64,000 nt of DNA from Flabesymbios commensalis (Eukaryota > Annelida > Polychaeta > Terebellida > Flabelligeridae). The notes beneath the pieces were generated by a model, which did not search any database, was not told the DNA's origin, and saw only the letters and a list, made by a program, of their open reading frames with translations. The stretch covers positions 84,245,300 through 84,309,299 of the forward strand of contig OZ024903.1 in the NCBI GenBank assembly GCA_964017125.1. Reading direction: 5' to 3'. The number at the start of each line of letters is the position of its first letter. The stretch's first letter is position 1. Positions 22,245-33,523 of this stretch are shown here, in pieces. A program made the position numbers and the translations under genes.

Positions 22245-23525
22245 CAGGGTTCGTGGTGTCATGTATTCATGGCACGATCCATACTGAGCACCAGATGAGA
22301 TTCATTTTATGCAGTAGACTCTCTAATGGGCAACCACACCACAAGAGTAACATACAGGATTCCCCTGGCGATACATAGCTCGGAAAAAAACTACACTGAC
22401 GCTATTTGTGAAACATTAATTTTAAAGCCTGTTTTGCCGACATGAATATTTTTTTCAACCAGCAGTACATTGTTGCTCTTGGTATATGTTCAAGAGATTG
22501 TGCAGTTCTTGTATTAAATCTAGCACACGCTACAATTTGTCATCTTGTGATTTAAAGGTGTTAATTGCTCACTGTAAGAAGTAATACGTGGCGCCTTTTC
22601 ATTCCAAGGGTACATGTTATTGGGGAGAACTATAATAGTGAATTCACTCCAGAACTTTTGCTACATTCAAAATAGTTTCAAAATTAATGTGGTCCAAAAT
22701 AAGAATTGTGTGGTATAGTTTCGGATTCGTCAATGATAAATTAATTCACGCTATAATATGGAACATTTCTGCTATTTATATCATATTGGTGCTGTTATCG
22801 CCAGGACAGCCCTAATCACCCGAGAAGTACGTCAACAAGCGAGCACCACAAATAAGACCTGAATGAATGAATGACTCCTATTTCAGGACATCACGGCTAA
22901 CACTTCTGAGAAATAACAATTATTTTGAAGTATAGCCATACACAGCTGATTGTCATGAGCGTGTGACTATGATACTTTAAATTATAAATCTACATTATAT
23001 ACGTGAGGAATAGTTATGTCGTGTGATATGAAACAACGATATCCGATTGTTTATTTCATAGCAAATTTTGCGTATCTCTAAAAAAAAGGTTGATGTAACT
23101 TCAATTCAAAATTGCAGCAGCAAAGAAAAAAAATGAGAAATACAGTTAACGTAGTTGACAAGAAAGATAAGGCTTGTGCCATTTCTGGTGTCATTTGATA
23201 GCCCATAATATCTATTTTACGCCTGACTGATTGATTTTTTTTACATTTTTTATTTACTGATTAATTAATTTGATAACATAATTGACCATTTTAAGACTTA
23301 AAGTAGGAGGATCTAATGAGTCGCTGAGTGAACATTGTGAGCGCACAATGCGATGACACGCATGCGCAGCATGGTGAACGTTCACATTAGTTGCGTCCGC
23401 AGCAATGTAAATATTATGGTTCAGTGAAGCATGACGACTCAGCTGCTTTACGTGTTTTATTTGCATTACACTGGTCCCCAGTTGTTGTCATGGATACTGA
23501 TCTCTATGGTTACTGTGTGTTTCAG
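22245..23525. other. Intron sequence, nothing recognised
   Basis: AT-rich with no inverted repeat or coding signal until the exon 5 acceptor. The open frame running into exon 5 from 23391 is intronic read-through. Confidence 0.5.
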
Positions 23526-23621
23526 GATGCCACGGCTCTCACCACGTCAGGATCGTGGGAAAGTAACTCCGAGTTCTACGACGCCGCGGAGTACATAGTG
23601 TCCAGCGAGGAGTCCTCAGAG
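23526..23621 (+). CDS. ORP exon 5: FFAT motif exon
   Basis: Phase 0 to phase 0, 32 codons, residues 188-219. The acceptor is TGTTTCAG and the donor GAG|GTGAGC. The peptide holds EFYDAAE, a FFAT motif (family core EFFDAxE) with Tyr at the third position, followed by the acidic Ser-rich SSEESSE. FFAT motifs bind the MSP domain of VAP proteins in the ER, and ORP3 has EFFDAQE at the same place. The donor and about 17 flanking bases recur at 23804. Confidence 0.94.
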
Positions 23622-23667
23622 GTGAGCGATAATACCAGTAATGAGAGGATGGTTAAAGGTGAACCTG

Positions 23668-23771
23668 GTAAACACAAAACATTTACATAACATCTGTACA
23701 ATGTTGGACCAACGGCGAAGACGTTCGGCCGACGTTGTACAAATGTTATGCAAATGTTTTGTGTTTGCTGA
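23668..23771. repeat. Family 5 MITE, strong hairpin, 47 bp after exon 5
   Basis: GTAAACACAAAACATTTACA pairs with TGCAAATGTTTTGTGTTTGC and TAACATCTGTACAA with TTGTACAAATGTTA around the CGGCGAAGACGTTCGGCCGA centre. Confidence 0.9.
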
Positions 23772-23803
23772 GAAGGGAGTTGGTAATAATTGTAGTTTGA
23801 TAT

Positions 23804-23830
23804 CGAGGTGAGCGATAATACAAGTAGTAA
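23804..23830 (+). repeat. Second copy of the exon 5 donor segment
   Basis: GAGGTGAGCGATAATAC occurs at the exon 5 junction (about 23619) and again here. A CCCAGCAAACAC-type hairpin element (23668-23771) lies between the two copies. This is either a short donor duplication or a tandem unit later split by the insertion. Confidence 0.75.
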
Positions 23831-25126
23831 GATGCTATATGTTGCTGTATTGAGGCTCAACGCCATCAGACTAAATGAACAGTTACTTGGTTACTTTCAC
23901 CTCTATGAACATATTCTGAGGATTTTTAAAGGTGAAGTTATATGTTTATGTCCACGATTCTGGCCTAACCTTATACCAGCATTGGATTAACATCTCATGA
24001 AAAGATGTGATCGAGGAATATGGTCCAAGTCTACTGAATGAGACACCAAAACATCATAGCTGTACTATAGCCTGGTGGACTGTACCCAAAAAATGCAAGG
24101 CATTGGCCCAATGCTGATTTAATGTTGGACCACCTTCTACATTGTGTCATAAAATCATGGTTACTGGTTTGTCACATTACTTGTTCATTCATATAACATT
24201 TTGCCCCTCCCCGCTATAATTAATTACCTGCTGCCAGTGCCTCTTCCGCGCTTACAGTACACAGTACATATCCGCTGTCATCTCTGCTCTTGTATGGTTT
24301 TCATGAAGAAGACACCAACCTTTGTTTTATCTCCTCGCACAACACCGTCAATTTATGTCGAAATATTACGAAATATTTGTATTCTCTCTTCACCTTATGG
24401 TGTAGGCCTAATGTTCAAATCTGTCACTTTACAATATGCCAATATCCCATTTTTGTCTGTGATCTGATGTGGTGTTCAGATTGATTATATTAGTTTGTCG
24501 CAATATCGGGTTTTGTCTGTATTGCAATTTTTTTGCCATATAATCGTATGATGAAAATAGTAAGATAAATGACATCAGAATCTGATGATCTTGCTTTTCG
24601 ATTTCAAACAGCAGTCAGTATTCCTACTTAGTAAGCTTCAAATCGATGAAATATACTTTTGAGTAATTAAAACAAATGATAATCGATTAGATAATCATCT
24701 TCTCGATTATATATATTTATTATCTTGAGCTGATGTCAAGTCATATTGATTTCAAACTACTATATTTATATTCGTCAAATCATTTAGATAACAACCGGAA
24801 CAAATGGGCACCCTCTTCATGGACTATTTGACCGCTGAGTTTTCTCATTCCTGTCTACTCTTATCACTTTTAAAACTTCTAATTTATCCCATTAAACACT
24901 GGCGATCCACAACTTCAAGTGAGCAGAAAATAGATATATTAACTATATTAGAAGCCAAATATTGAAAAAAAATCTGTCCACGTTCAAAAGTGAACAGTAA
25001 AAAGATTGTAATTATGGTCAATTATGATTGGATCTTAAAGGTTTAACATATCTGAGTGCTACTTGATTTACTCTATTACTCATAGCGTAAATTGTACCTT
25101 GTTACCGTCACGTTCTGTAACTCCAA
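23831..25126. other. Intron sequence with weak MITE relics
   Basis: A family 5 fragment lies near 24090-24150 (TTGGCCCAATGCTGATTTAA) and a family 1 remnant near 24890-24960 (GGCGATCCACAACTTCAAGT). No exon was recognised. Confidence 0.5.
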
Positions 25127-25355
25127 TTAACCCTTATCCTGCTGATCACGACTTCTGTCGTTTTTAACCTATTTTATTTGCCGATTAAGTCACTGTTATT
25201 GGTAATTAAATGACGTTTAGGCATCATTATTTGTTAATGTTTGATCTCAAATTAAACAAATGTGAGTAATTTTCAACCACTTGTCTCGCTACCGCGATCC
25301 ACAACCTCAAGCGGTTGAAAATTTAAGTAAATTACCTTAGCAGGATAGGGGTTAA
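25127..25355 (+). mobile_element. Family 1 MITE, complete, TTAA ends
   Basis: TTAACCCTTATCCTGCTGAT on the left, CTTAGCAGGATAGGGGTTAA on the right, 229 bp. The core has lost part of the left stem (CAACCACTTGTCTCGCTACC). Confidence 0.9.
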
Positions 25356-25510
25356 ATCTGTTTTTTTTTGTGTGTTTGAATATCAAGATTCGCAAATGTT
25401 TGTTATCAATTACAAAAAAATAGCAGTAATTTTCACCGACTTGAATTGTGGGTCACAATTTCTTCGGGTGATTGTAAATTTAAATTAGATTGTAGTAACC
25501 TGGCGGGCAG
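25356..25510 (+). repeat. Family 1 MITE fragment directly after the complete copy
   Basis: TTGAATATCAAGATTCGCAA and TTTTCACCGACTTGAATTGT, with GTAACCTGGCGGG at its end; probably a second, degraded insertion. Confidence 0.65.
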
Positions 25511-26250
25511 TCTGTGGTTTGATACACCAAGACAGTTATGAAGTTATGAAATCAATCACAACAAGGACGCTCAGAGATTCAACTTGGTTTAATTACGCTT
25601 CAGAATATAATTAATGAAATGATGTCAGGTCATTTTCTCTTATCACATGATGAGATTAATGTTTTTCTGCTGCAATTTCTACAATAAATAGTGAATAAAA
25701 ATGACACGTGTATGCCGTGTTTCGACGAGGCTTGAAGTCGCGACTCACAGCTTGTTTAGAAGACATTAGAATGGTTTGCCTCTCAATATGAGCCACTGTG
25801 ACTGATAGTTTCTGGTTGGTGTGATCATTTTCTGATGCTGCGGCGACATGGATCACAAAAAAAATGAAAAAACGAAAGCACATTAACAAGAGTTTCAATC
25901 AGACCAATTTATTGAGAGCTATAAATACTCGTCTGTGAAAGGCTGCACTCCGCCATGTGTGGAAAACACTGGTTAATCTTGCCTTGTTAGCTTATCATAA
26001 TCCTGATAAGCATTGTACTGTAAGCAGGGCGGTGGTCTTAACTTCATGTTAACATAGATAAAAAGGGTGTGTGTGTACAGATCTGTACCATGTATTTTAA
26101 AGTTTAATTTCAATGGATATGCAAGATGGAGTGACAACTTTTATTAGCACCATAGTAAAGGTACATCAATATTAGGAACAGCTTTTTGATATAATATAAA
26201 CTGGCGTTTGAAGGCTTAATAACCCAGTAAACAGTCTTCGACTCTGGCAC
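25511..26250. other. Intron sequence, nothing recognised
   Basis: AT-rich. The open frames on the minus strand have no initiation, domain or splice support. Confidence 0.5.
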
Positions 26251-26460
26251 GACAGTGCGGGGATCGACTTTAGACGTCAGAATTTGACCTCTGTGGACGT
26301 CAGATTCTAAAGTCTCTAAAGATTCTAAAGTAGAAATAACCGTCCATAAATGAAGCTGCAAGAGCTTATATTTACAATGATTTATGATGATTTCAAATTT
26401 GAAAAACCCCATTTGATCTCTTGGTTTACATAAAATCTTTCAGAGCTTTGACGGCTAACC
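26251..26460 (+). repeat. Family 2 MITE
   Basis: GACAGTGCGGGGATCGACTT, TAGACGTCAGAATTTGACCT palindrome, and TTTCAGAGCTTTGACGGCTA at the right end. A family 5 end (TCGTGTTTGCTGGGA) abuts it at about 26478-26492. Confidence 0.82.
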
Positions 26461-26671
26461 CCACATCGGGTCAATGTATCGTGTTTGCTGGGAGTGGAAT
26501 CCGGATCATCCCCGAAATTTAGCGGATTGTTTCTTGGCCCGAGACACATTTCTGGTACACGTTTCATACAAATCCGTTTATTACTTTGTATTAATCTTGC
26601 TCACAGACAGGCAGACAACCATGATAACCACCTTTGGCGAGAATAATGAAATAACGTATCCGCCTCGGCAG

Positions 26672-27195
26672 GTACGACAATTAAATATGTTAATACCAAG
26701 TGATAAAATGTTCATAAGATTCATTATCATGACAAGTCAGAACCTTTGAGCCCATTTGACTGGTCGCCTACCTTTAAATGTTTAATATCACTCATATGTG
26801 TATTGTCACCAGCAACGTAATTGCCAGTCGACCCACTTATATCTCTTTGTGCCAATCCTATTGTAAGCGCATTACCCATTCTCTAATTGCTAGTCGATTT
26901 GAAATTAATACCATTGATTCAACTACTCAGTAATTATTCAAACAAATAACATGTACATGTATGTTTTAACATCAATTTTAATTCCGATTATTTTGGTCGT
27001 AAACGTAACACTACTTGAAAGTTTAATATATTGCCAAGTTCACCAGGATTTTTCATTAAATACCGTGTTATGAAATTCAAAAGAGGGTTACTTCCTCATT
27101 GTAGGTTGAAAGTTGGGGACATTATCACTTCCAGTGTCCTTTTATAGATATTTTTTTATTTCAATCGGTCAGCCTAGTTTTTATTTCTACTTTGA
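26672..27195. other. Intron sequence, nothing recognised
   Basis: AT-rich, no repeats seen. Confidence 0.45.
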
Positions 27196-27300
27196 TTCTG
27201 ATACTCCTTTAATTTAGGCCTGATGCTCCTTTAATTAGGCCTGATACTCCCTTAATTAGGCCTGATGCTCCCTCAATTAGGCCCGATACTTCCTTAATTA
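27196..27300 (+). repeat. 24-bp minisatellite, about 4-5 copies
   Basis: Unit of the form TACTCCYTTAATTAGGCCTG with small changes. It lies in intron 5. Confidence 0.88.
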
Positions 27301-27384
27301 GTCCTTTTTTCTGATGTCTGTTCGAGCCCTGGAGTGTATATCCTTGTAGTACGATACCTTGATAAGATGTTGTTTTACTGTTGT

Positions 27385-27842
27385 TCCAGCGTCTTTGACA
27401 CTGGCCCAACCTTAAACCAACGCTGCATCAAGCTGTGTTTGCTGGGACAATAGCCAGTCGGGAATTGATAAGTAATTTACGAGACTGACCAGTATGCCAT
27501 GTACAAATGTAATACGGTATTAACTGCTTACTTTTCAAGTAATCAGTTACTGCTGTTTGCCTTTTGGTGTCAGAATATTCAGCACACCTGCGCCTTCCCA
27601 GAAGCAAATTAACACCGATCTATATCATTGATCCAACGTAGGCAACATTGGCTCGACACTCACCCAACGCCGCTTTTAAGTACACACTCTCAGTCACAGT
27701 GACTCGACAATCACCAACAGGCGTTGGCTCACAGTCGGCCCGGTCTCTCAAGATATTGGCTGAATGGTTGGTCAATGTTGATCCACCGTCTACGACGCTG
27801 GACCAACATTGATCCAACATTGGATGCTTCGTGTTTGCTGGG
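27385..27842. repeat. Compound of family 5 and family 4 copies
   Basis: A family 5 fragment lies at 27385-27445 (CCAGCGTCTTTGACACTGGC ... GTGTTTGCTGGG), a family 4 hairpin at 27508-27573, and a longer family 5 composite at 27626-27842 ending TTCGTGTTTGCTGGG. Confidence 0.8.
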
Positions 27843-27849
27843 CATGTGA

Positions 27850-28397
27850 CCGGATCTGTTTACAAATCCCGATCCAAAGCTCATTGACAGTGACGCTCTT
27901 GGCACATGCCATTCATAACAGCCTCGTATAGCAGCTGACTGATGCGGCGCGTCATATTCCTGCAGATAGATATACCTGGTGTGTCCACACCTCGTGGAGA
28001 TGGTGTAACAGTGCGGAGGAGGCCTACCAGGTGATAATTACCGTGGATTATGGCTGACGTGAAAGGGGCTTGTTAATATGGAAGCTCTACGGAAATGTGT
28101 GTAGGAGCCTAGTCCAAATCTGGGTGTGTGCTGTAAAACTGGAGTAACGTCTGGTGGTTTTTACAAAATATGAACTAAATATCTGGGGATGAAGTTATTG
28201 ATTTCTACTGGAGTACTTGCTGAATCGACTCTGGAAATGCTGCAAATAATCATCTGAGTACTGGTATGTTTGGGCACGGTGGATTTTTGTATGTTTGGAG
28301 TTAGTGTCTTGTCATCGCTTGTATTATAGCTGAGGAATGAGTGATTTACTAATCACTGACCATGATAATCTGAAGAAGGACACCCGCGTCAAGGTAA
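27850..28397. other. Intron sequence, nothing recognised
   Basis: Mixed composition, no repeat or coding signal that I can support. A family 5 fragment follows at 28398-28480 (CAAACACGAGACATTTACCA ... GCGTCGCAGACGGTGGACCA). Confidence 0.45.
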
Positions 28398-28599
28398 TCT
28401 ACAAACACGAGACATTTACCAAATGATGGTTTAATGTTGGTCTAGCGTCGCAGACGGTGGACCATTATTAAAACAACAGTGGGTTATTTAAATCAACACA
28501 CTTAGTCTGCCTAATATTACTAACCAAGATATAACTTACGTCTGATCAGTTTTCTACGAGTTTGGTAAAGAAAACGTCACCAGAGTTATCTTCCGGACT

Positions 28600-28846
28600 T
28601 TAACCCTTTAACCGCGAAATGATTCAATTGTGATTTTCATCCACTTAAAATTGCGTCTCGCTGACGCGATCCACAACTTCAAGTGAGTGAAATTATTTAT
28701 ATTTCACAAAATGATAGTCAACTATTTTCAAATCTTGCTAATTTATCCCACATTTTATCTTTAATATGTTTAAAATTTAGTGATTAATGTGGTAATAAAA
28801 AATGAAAAATAACGAATATATTCGGTACCGGCGGTTAAAGGGTTAA
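28600..28846 (+). mobile_element. Family 1 MITE, subtype with ACCGC ends, complete
   Basis: TTAACCCTTTAACCGCGAAA on the left, CCGGCGGTTAAAGGGTTAA on the right, 247 bp. The palindrome is close to the left end, followed by CTTGCTAATTTATCCCACAT. Same subtype at 32818. Confidence 0.92.
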
Positions 28847-29130
28847 CTCTTCGATCGTGTCTTTGTATTACAAGTTCATATCCGACGCAATTGCCAGCTT
28901 TAAATAGATGGAAAAATATCACATTTGAAAATTATACACAGGTCTGTTATGATGACAATTCAACTAGTGCTTTTGATCTGTATCTGTAGAGCTGGAAACA
29001 ATGAGACAATGTTTTTCACTGTTATGTGGGTATTTAATGATTTAATAAGATTTCATTCAACATTAGGTCTAACACCATAATGTCGGAGTGATATTCATTG
29101 GTATATTTTCTGGGACAATTTTGCCGTATA

Positions 29131-29411
29131 AATACAAGCAGCAGTATCTGATTACTTGATAAGTATTCAGTTGCTGTTGTTTTCCTTGGCATGTCAGTGT
29201 ACCTGTGACACTGCTGGCAAGCTGCAGCCACCGATCCATCTGTGACCAGATTGTGTTTACATCAATTTCCACGACGCATGTGTTCATTCCACTTCAACCA
29301 TCGTGTGTAATTAGTGGGGCACATTGCACACAGTCACAGGCCCTACTGCCGTGCAAAGCCAAAAAAAGTAACTGCTTACTTTTCAAGTGAGCAGTTACTG
29401 TCTTTTGTCTT
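29131..29411. repeat. Two family 4 hairpins
   Basis: One lies at 29131-29194 (CAGCAGTATCTGATTACTTG ... AGTTGCTGTTG). The other, better preserved, lies at 29351-29411 (GTGCAAAGCC ... GTAACTGCTTACTTTTCAAG ... GCAGTTACTG). Confidence 0.83.
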
Positions 29412-29747
29412 CAGACACACAGCTGCTTCTGCATCTGTCATATTCATTTTATTTTATTTAAGTGGGCAAATCGTTCCGAGCTGCTGACCAAAACTGCAAC
29501 AGAAAATTGATCCTTTTTTTCTTCATACAACGCGCACTCTTTTGCTGGGGTGGGGTTATTTGGGCGGCAATCCGCTAATCAATTAATTGTGCGCTACTGG
29601 ACAAAGATACAGATGATTGATAATTAAAAAAGTTAAATAATAAAGAAATATTTTGCAAAATAGCATTACTGTTTTTATTTATTTTGTGGACATATCTATG
29701 TTTTCGATCAGATTTTTTACTATCTATTTATACATGTAGCTGATTTT

Positions 29748-31534
29748 TAGCTCCCGCCGTCACCGTAGGCGAGACGGAGGGAGCTATGGATTCTACCTCC
29801 GTTTTTTTTGCCTCTTCTTTTGCCTATAACTTTGTAAGAAAATAAGCTAGGATAACAATATTTGGTATGTGGGTTACTTCCAGGTGGATAATGGACAGGT
29901 TAAAATATTTTAAATCTGAATTCAATACGCAAGGTCGCAGAGGAGAAAATGATGATGTTACGGCGTTGGGCCGTTGGGTCGTCCGTAAACAATTCGTTTC
30001 CGGAGCATATCTCTGAAAGTACTTGTCCGATTGTCTTCAAATTTTACACACAACACCCTAGGGGGTCTAGTTGTGCCTTTTGGGGTATTTGAACTTTGAC
30101 CTACTTCTGGTTCAGAACTATGACCTATTTAGACGTTTTGACGCGCACTTCGTTTCCGGAGCAGATCTTGAAAAGTACTGGGCCGATGACAGTCATATTG
30201 CACATACATGTTCTCTAAGGTCCCTAGTTGTGCCTTTTCAGGTTTTTGGACCCTGACCTTGAAGTTGATCCAGCACTTTGACCTAATTTATAACATCGGT
30301 AAATCCGACTGAAATATTTTGCGGAATATCATGAAAACCGCTCAAGATAGCTACACCATTACTATAAAACAAATTGTGAGGTTTCAGGAGAGGATGCATC
30401 TTGAAAAATTTCAGGTCGATAAAATTCAAAATGGCCGCCTATCTGTCCATTATTCACCTCGACAGGCCTGATATTGCGGAATATCATGAAAACCGCTCAA
30501 GTTAGCTACACCATTAATATCAAATAAATTGTAAGGTTTCAGGAGAGGATGCATCTTGAAAAATTTCAAGTTGATAAAATTCAAAATGGCCACTTATCGG
30601 CCATTATTCACCTCGACAGGCCTGATATTGTGGAATATCATGAAAACCGCTCAAGATATCTACACCATTACTATAAAACAAATTGTAAGGTTTCAGGAGA
30701 GGATGCATTTTGAAAAAATTCAACTCGTCCAAGTTCAAAATGGCCGCCAATCGGCCATTATTCCCTTTCACATGGCCGTTATTTGGTAAACCGTGCTAGA
30801 TGGCTAGACCATTACTATAAAACAAAATGTGTGATTTCAAGAGAGGATGCATTTTGAAAAAATTCGACTCGATAAAATTCAAAATGGCCGCTTATCGGCC
30901 ATTATTCACTTTCACATGGCCGATATTTGGTCAACCGTACTAGATGGCTAGACCATTACTATAAAACGAAATGTGAGATTTCAGATGAGGATGCATCTTG
31001 AAAAAATTTGACTCGATCAAATTTAAAATGGCCGCCTTTTTGGCCATTATTCATTTTCACATGGCTGATATTTGGTAAACCGTGCTAGATGGCTAGACCA
31101 TTACCTGATTACTATAAAACAAAGTGTGAGTTTTCGGGGAAAGAATGCACCCTGAAAATGTTTAACTTACGAATTCAAAATGGCCGACAATCAGCATTAT
31201 TTACCTCGATAGGCCTGATATCAGGTAAACCGTGCTAGATAGCTAGACCATTACTATAAAACAAAATGTGATGTTTCGAGAGAGGATGCCTTTTAAAAAC
31301 TTTCGACTCAATCGAATTCAAAATTGCCGCCTATCGGCCACTATTTACTTTTACATTGCTGATATTTGGTAAACCGTGTTAGATAGCTGGACCAATACTA
31401 TAAAACAAAATGTGAGATTACAAGAGAGGATGCATCTTGAAAAAAATTGCCTCGATCAAATTCAAAATGGCCGCCTATCGGCCATTATTCAGTTTCACAT
31501 AGCCGGTTTTTGGTAGCCGTACTAGATGGCTAGT
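29748..31534 (+). mobile_element. Tandem-core element B with 5' hairpin
   Basis: Head hairpin AGCTCCCGCCGTC ... GAGACGGAGGGAGCT, the same unique head as element A (the 61-residue frame at 30071 is identical in translation to that at 14649), and about 8-9 core units of 143-155 bp. The order of core unit variants follows A for the first units, so the copies derive from the same source. It ends mid-unit at GATGGCTAG, next to a half family 3 palindrome (31555-31592). Confidence 0.82.
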
Positions 31535-31599
31535 TTCCATTGATTTCAAGGTGAGTGATTGCGTCAGCAATTCCAGCTTCAAATGAATAACTGTCACCT

Positions 31600-32073
31600 T
31601 GTAATGTGTCACTGGTAGAGTTAACATATTTCTGCTGGTGAACAATTCTGAATTCAATTTGGAAGAAATACAAAATCACAAAAATACTTGTATTTAACAT
31701 ATAATAAAGCGTAATCACTTCTATTATTTGGTATTTCTTCCCCAATTCCCTTTTCTTGATACCCCTCCCTATCCAATGGTTATTAATTCCGCGTTTTTAT
31801 CCAATTTGATTTGTTATATTTGTTGTCGTGTAATGCATATGATACGGAGCAGAGTATCGGTAGGGCCTACATCAGCGGCTGTAACCACTGTCCACTGCTA
31901 ATGTTCAGTAATTTGTGATAATGAAATGTTGTATGTTAGAGGTACTATAGCATAGAGTAGAATAATTACCGGTGTAATTAGCATGGCGTATTACACTACA
32001 TCCGGCGCCACTACCGGCGGCTTAGCTGTTACGCAACGCTGCGTGTTGCGTTCTCATCCGATACATGCGTTGT
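31600..32073. other. Intron sequence, nothing recognised
   Basis: AT-rich. CCGGCGCCACTACCGGCGG near 32000 is a short local palindrome. Confidence 0.45.
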
Positions 32074-32149
32074 GCAAACGCATGGTCACATGCTTTGCCA
32101 ACGCCAATAATTACAAAGGCGGTGGCAAAACATTTGACCATGCGTTTAT
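32074..32149. repeat. Hairpin, GCAAACGCATGGTC arms
   Basis: AAACGCATGGTCACATGCTT pairs with CATTTGACCATGCGTTT, and GCCAACGCC pairs with GGCGGTGGC. Confidence 0.88.
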
Positions 32150-32316
32150 ATGTAATAACATGTTGACTGGCTTGTGCTGTTATGTCAGAAATTGTCAGCT
32201 TCTTTTATTGTCACTATTGTTGTTCCTCGTATACCACTGAGTAACTCCGACTACCTAATTTGTATGTGAGAAGTTACTGCGGTTTAGACGGCATTATGGT
32301 AGATCAGAGAGTCTAA

Positions 32317-32439
32317 CCCAGCAAACACGAGACCGTCTCGTCGAGACGTTGAGCAGGTGTTGGGCTAATGTTGGGCCGACTTCGTAGACGGTGGTTCAAC
32401 ATTAGCCCAACACCTGCTCAGTATCTCGTGTTTTCTGAG
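32317..32439. mobile_element. Family 5 MITE, complete
   Basis: CCCAGCAAACACGAGA at the left and TCTCGTGTTTTCTGAG at the right. Internal arms TGAGCAGGTGTTGGGCTAAT and ATTAGCCCAACACCTGCTCA are exact complements around the GACTTCGTAGACGG centre. It is the best preserved copy in the window. Confidence 0.93.
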
Positions 32440-32817
32440 AAATGCTCGTCGCAACTGCTTGTCGCGTTTTTATGTCATCTTGATCAAGAAACGCAAAAAT
32501 ATACTTGCGATGTTTACATATAATTTTTATTTGAAAAGTCTTGACATCAAAACGACAAATGAAAATAGTCCACGTTAGCATAAGATAGGGATCAATTCCT
32601 GCTTCGTGCGGAGCAAATAGCATTTCAGATAGATCATCTCTAAACAATGGGGCAATGTTGCGTTTTGATGTTGTGTCCTTGAACTAAACACTTCACCGCC
32701 GCATGCTTCACTTCACTTAGGTGTAAATGAATATATTGTAAGACAGAGAAGGCAATGTCAATGTGTACTATCCGTTTTCAGACCGACAGACAGTGCGATC
32801 TGTATATTCACAGGGAC

Positions 32818-33063
32818 TTAACCCTTTAGCCGCCAACTTATTCAATTGGAATTTTCACCCACTTGAAGTTGTGTCTCGCTGACGCGATCCACAACTTCAA
32901 GTGAGTGAAAAAAATTCAGATTTGACAAAATGGAGGTCAACAAATTTTAAATCTTGCTGATTTATGTCACGTTTTATCTTTAACAGATTTAAAAGCTGAT
33001 ATGTAATATGCGTATAAACAATGTGAAAAACGAGTATGGACGGCACCGGCGGTTAATGGGTTG
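32818..33063 (+). mobile_element. Family 1 MITE, ACCGC subtype, complete
   Basis: TTAACCCTTTAGCCGCCAAC on the left, CCGGCGGTTAATGGGTTG on the right. The palindrome CACCCACTTGAAGTTGTG ... CACAACTTCAAGTGAGTG is nearly perfect. Confidence 0.92.
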
Positions 33064-33456
33064 AAATAGCACACTAATGAACGGGTCCCGTGCTCTGTGG
33101 GTAAAGTGGGCCCTTGGACTCCAGTGCAGAATATATACCTCCCTATGCTATAGTAATTATTATTGACTCAAGCCGGCTTTTTAATTATGTCACACAAAGA
33201 AAACTATTATCAAAGGATTGCTGCCCCTCGATCAAAGAGAACAATTGTTGAACAATAGAATCAAACAGACTGTCATCAATACATTATGTATATTTTATCT
33301 GAGACTGATAGAATTATAGCAATCGAGTTTGTTTGTATAGGCCTAGATTGAATTGCAATCATTTTTTTGTGTATGACGTATGATTACTACACATTCCCTT
33401 TGTCATACAGTAACATGTATCTATCATGTAATCATGTGTATTTTGTTGTTACTTAG

Positions 33457-33523
33457 GACGAGGAAGAGGACGCCTCCAGTGATATCTCAGACACAGAGAC
33501 TGAGACCACGGCACCACAAACAA
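33457..33523 (+). CDS. ORP exon 6: acidic Ser/Thr linker
   Basis: Phase 0 to phase 1, residues 220-241. The acceptor is GTTACTTAG and the donor ACAA|GTAAGT is strong. DEEEDASSDISDTETETTAPQT resembles the acidic, phosphorylatable SDDDSYVSDISDN linker between FFAT and ORD in ORP3. The last 34 coding bases plus 17 intron bases are the unit of the following 51-bp array. Confidence 0.9.

Noticed and set aside
26607-26671. Possible extra ORP exon between TCACAG and CAG|GTACGA
   Set aside because: 65 nt, phase 2 entry needed to stay open, which does not fit exon 5 (ends phase 0) or exon 6 (starts phase 0).
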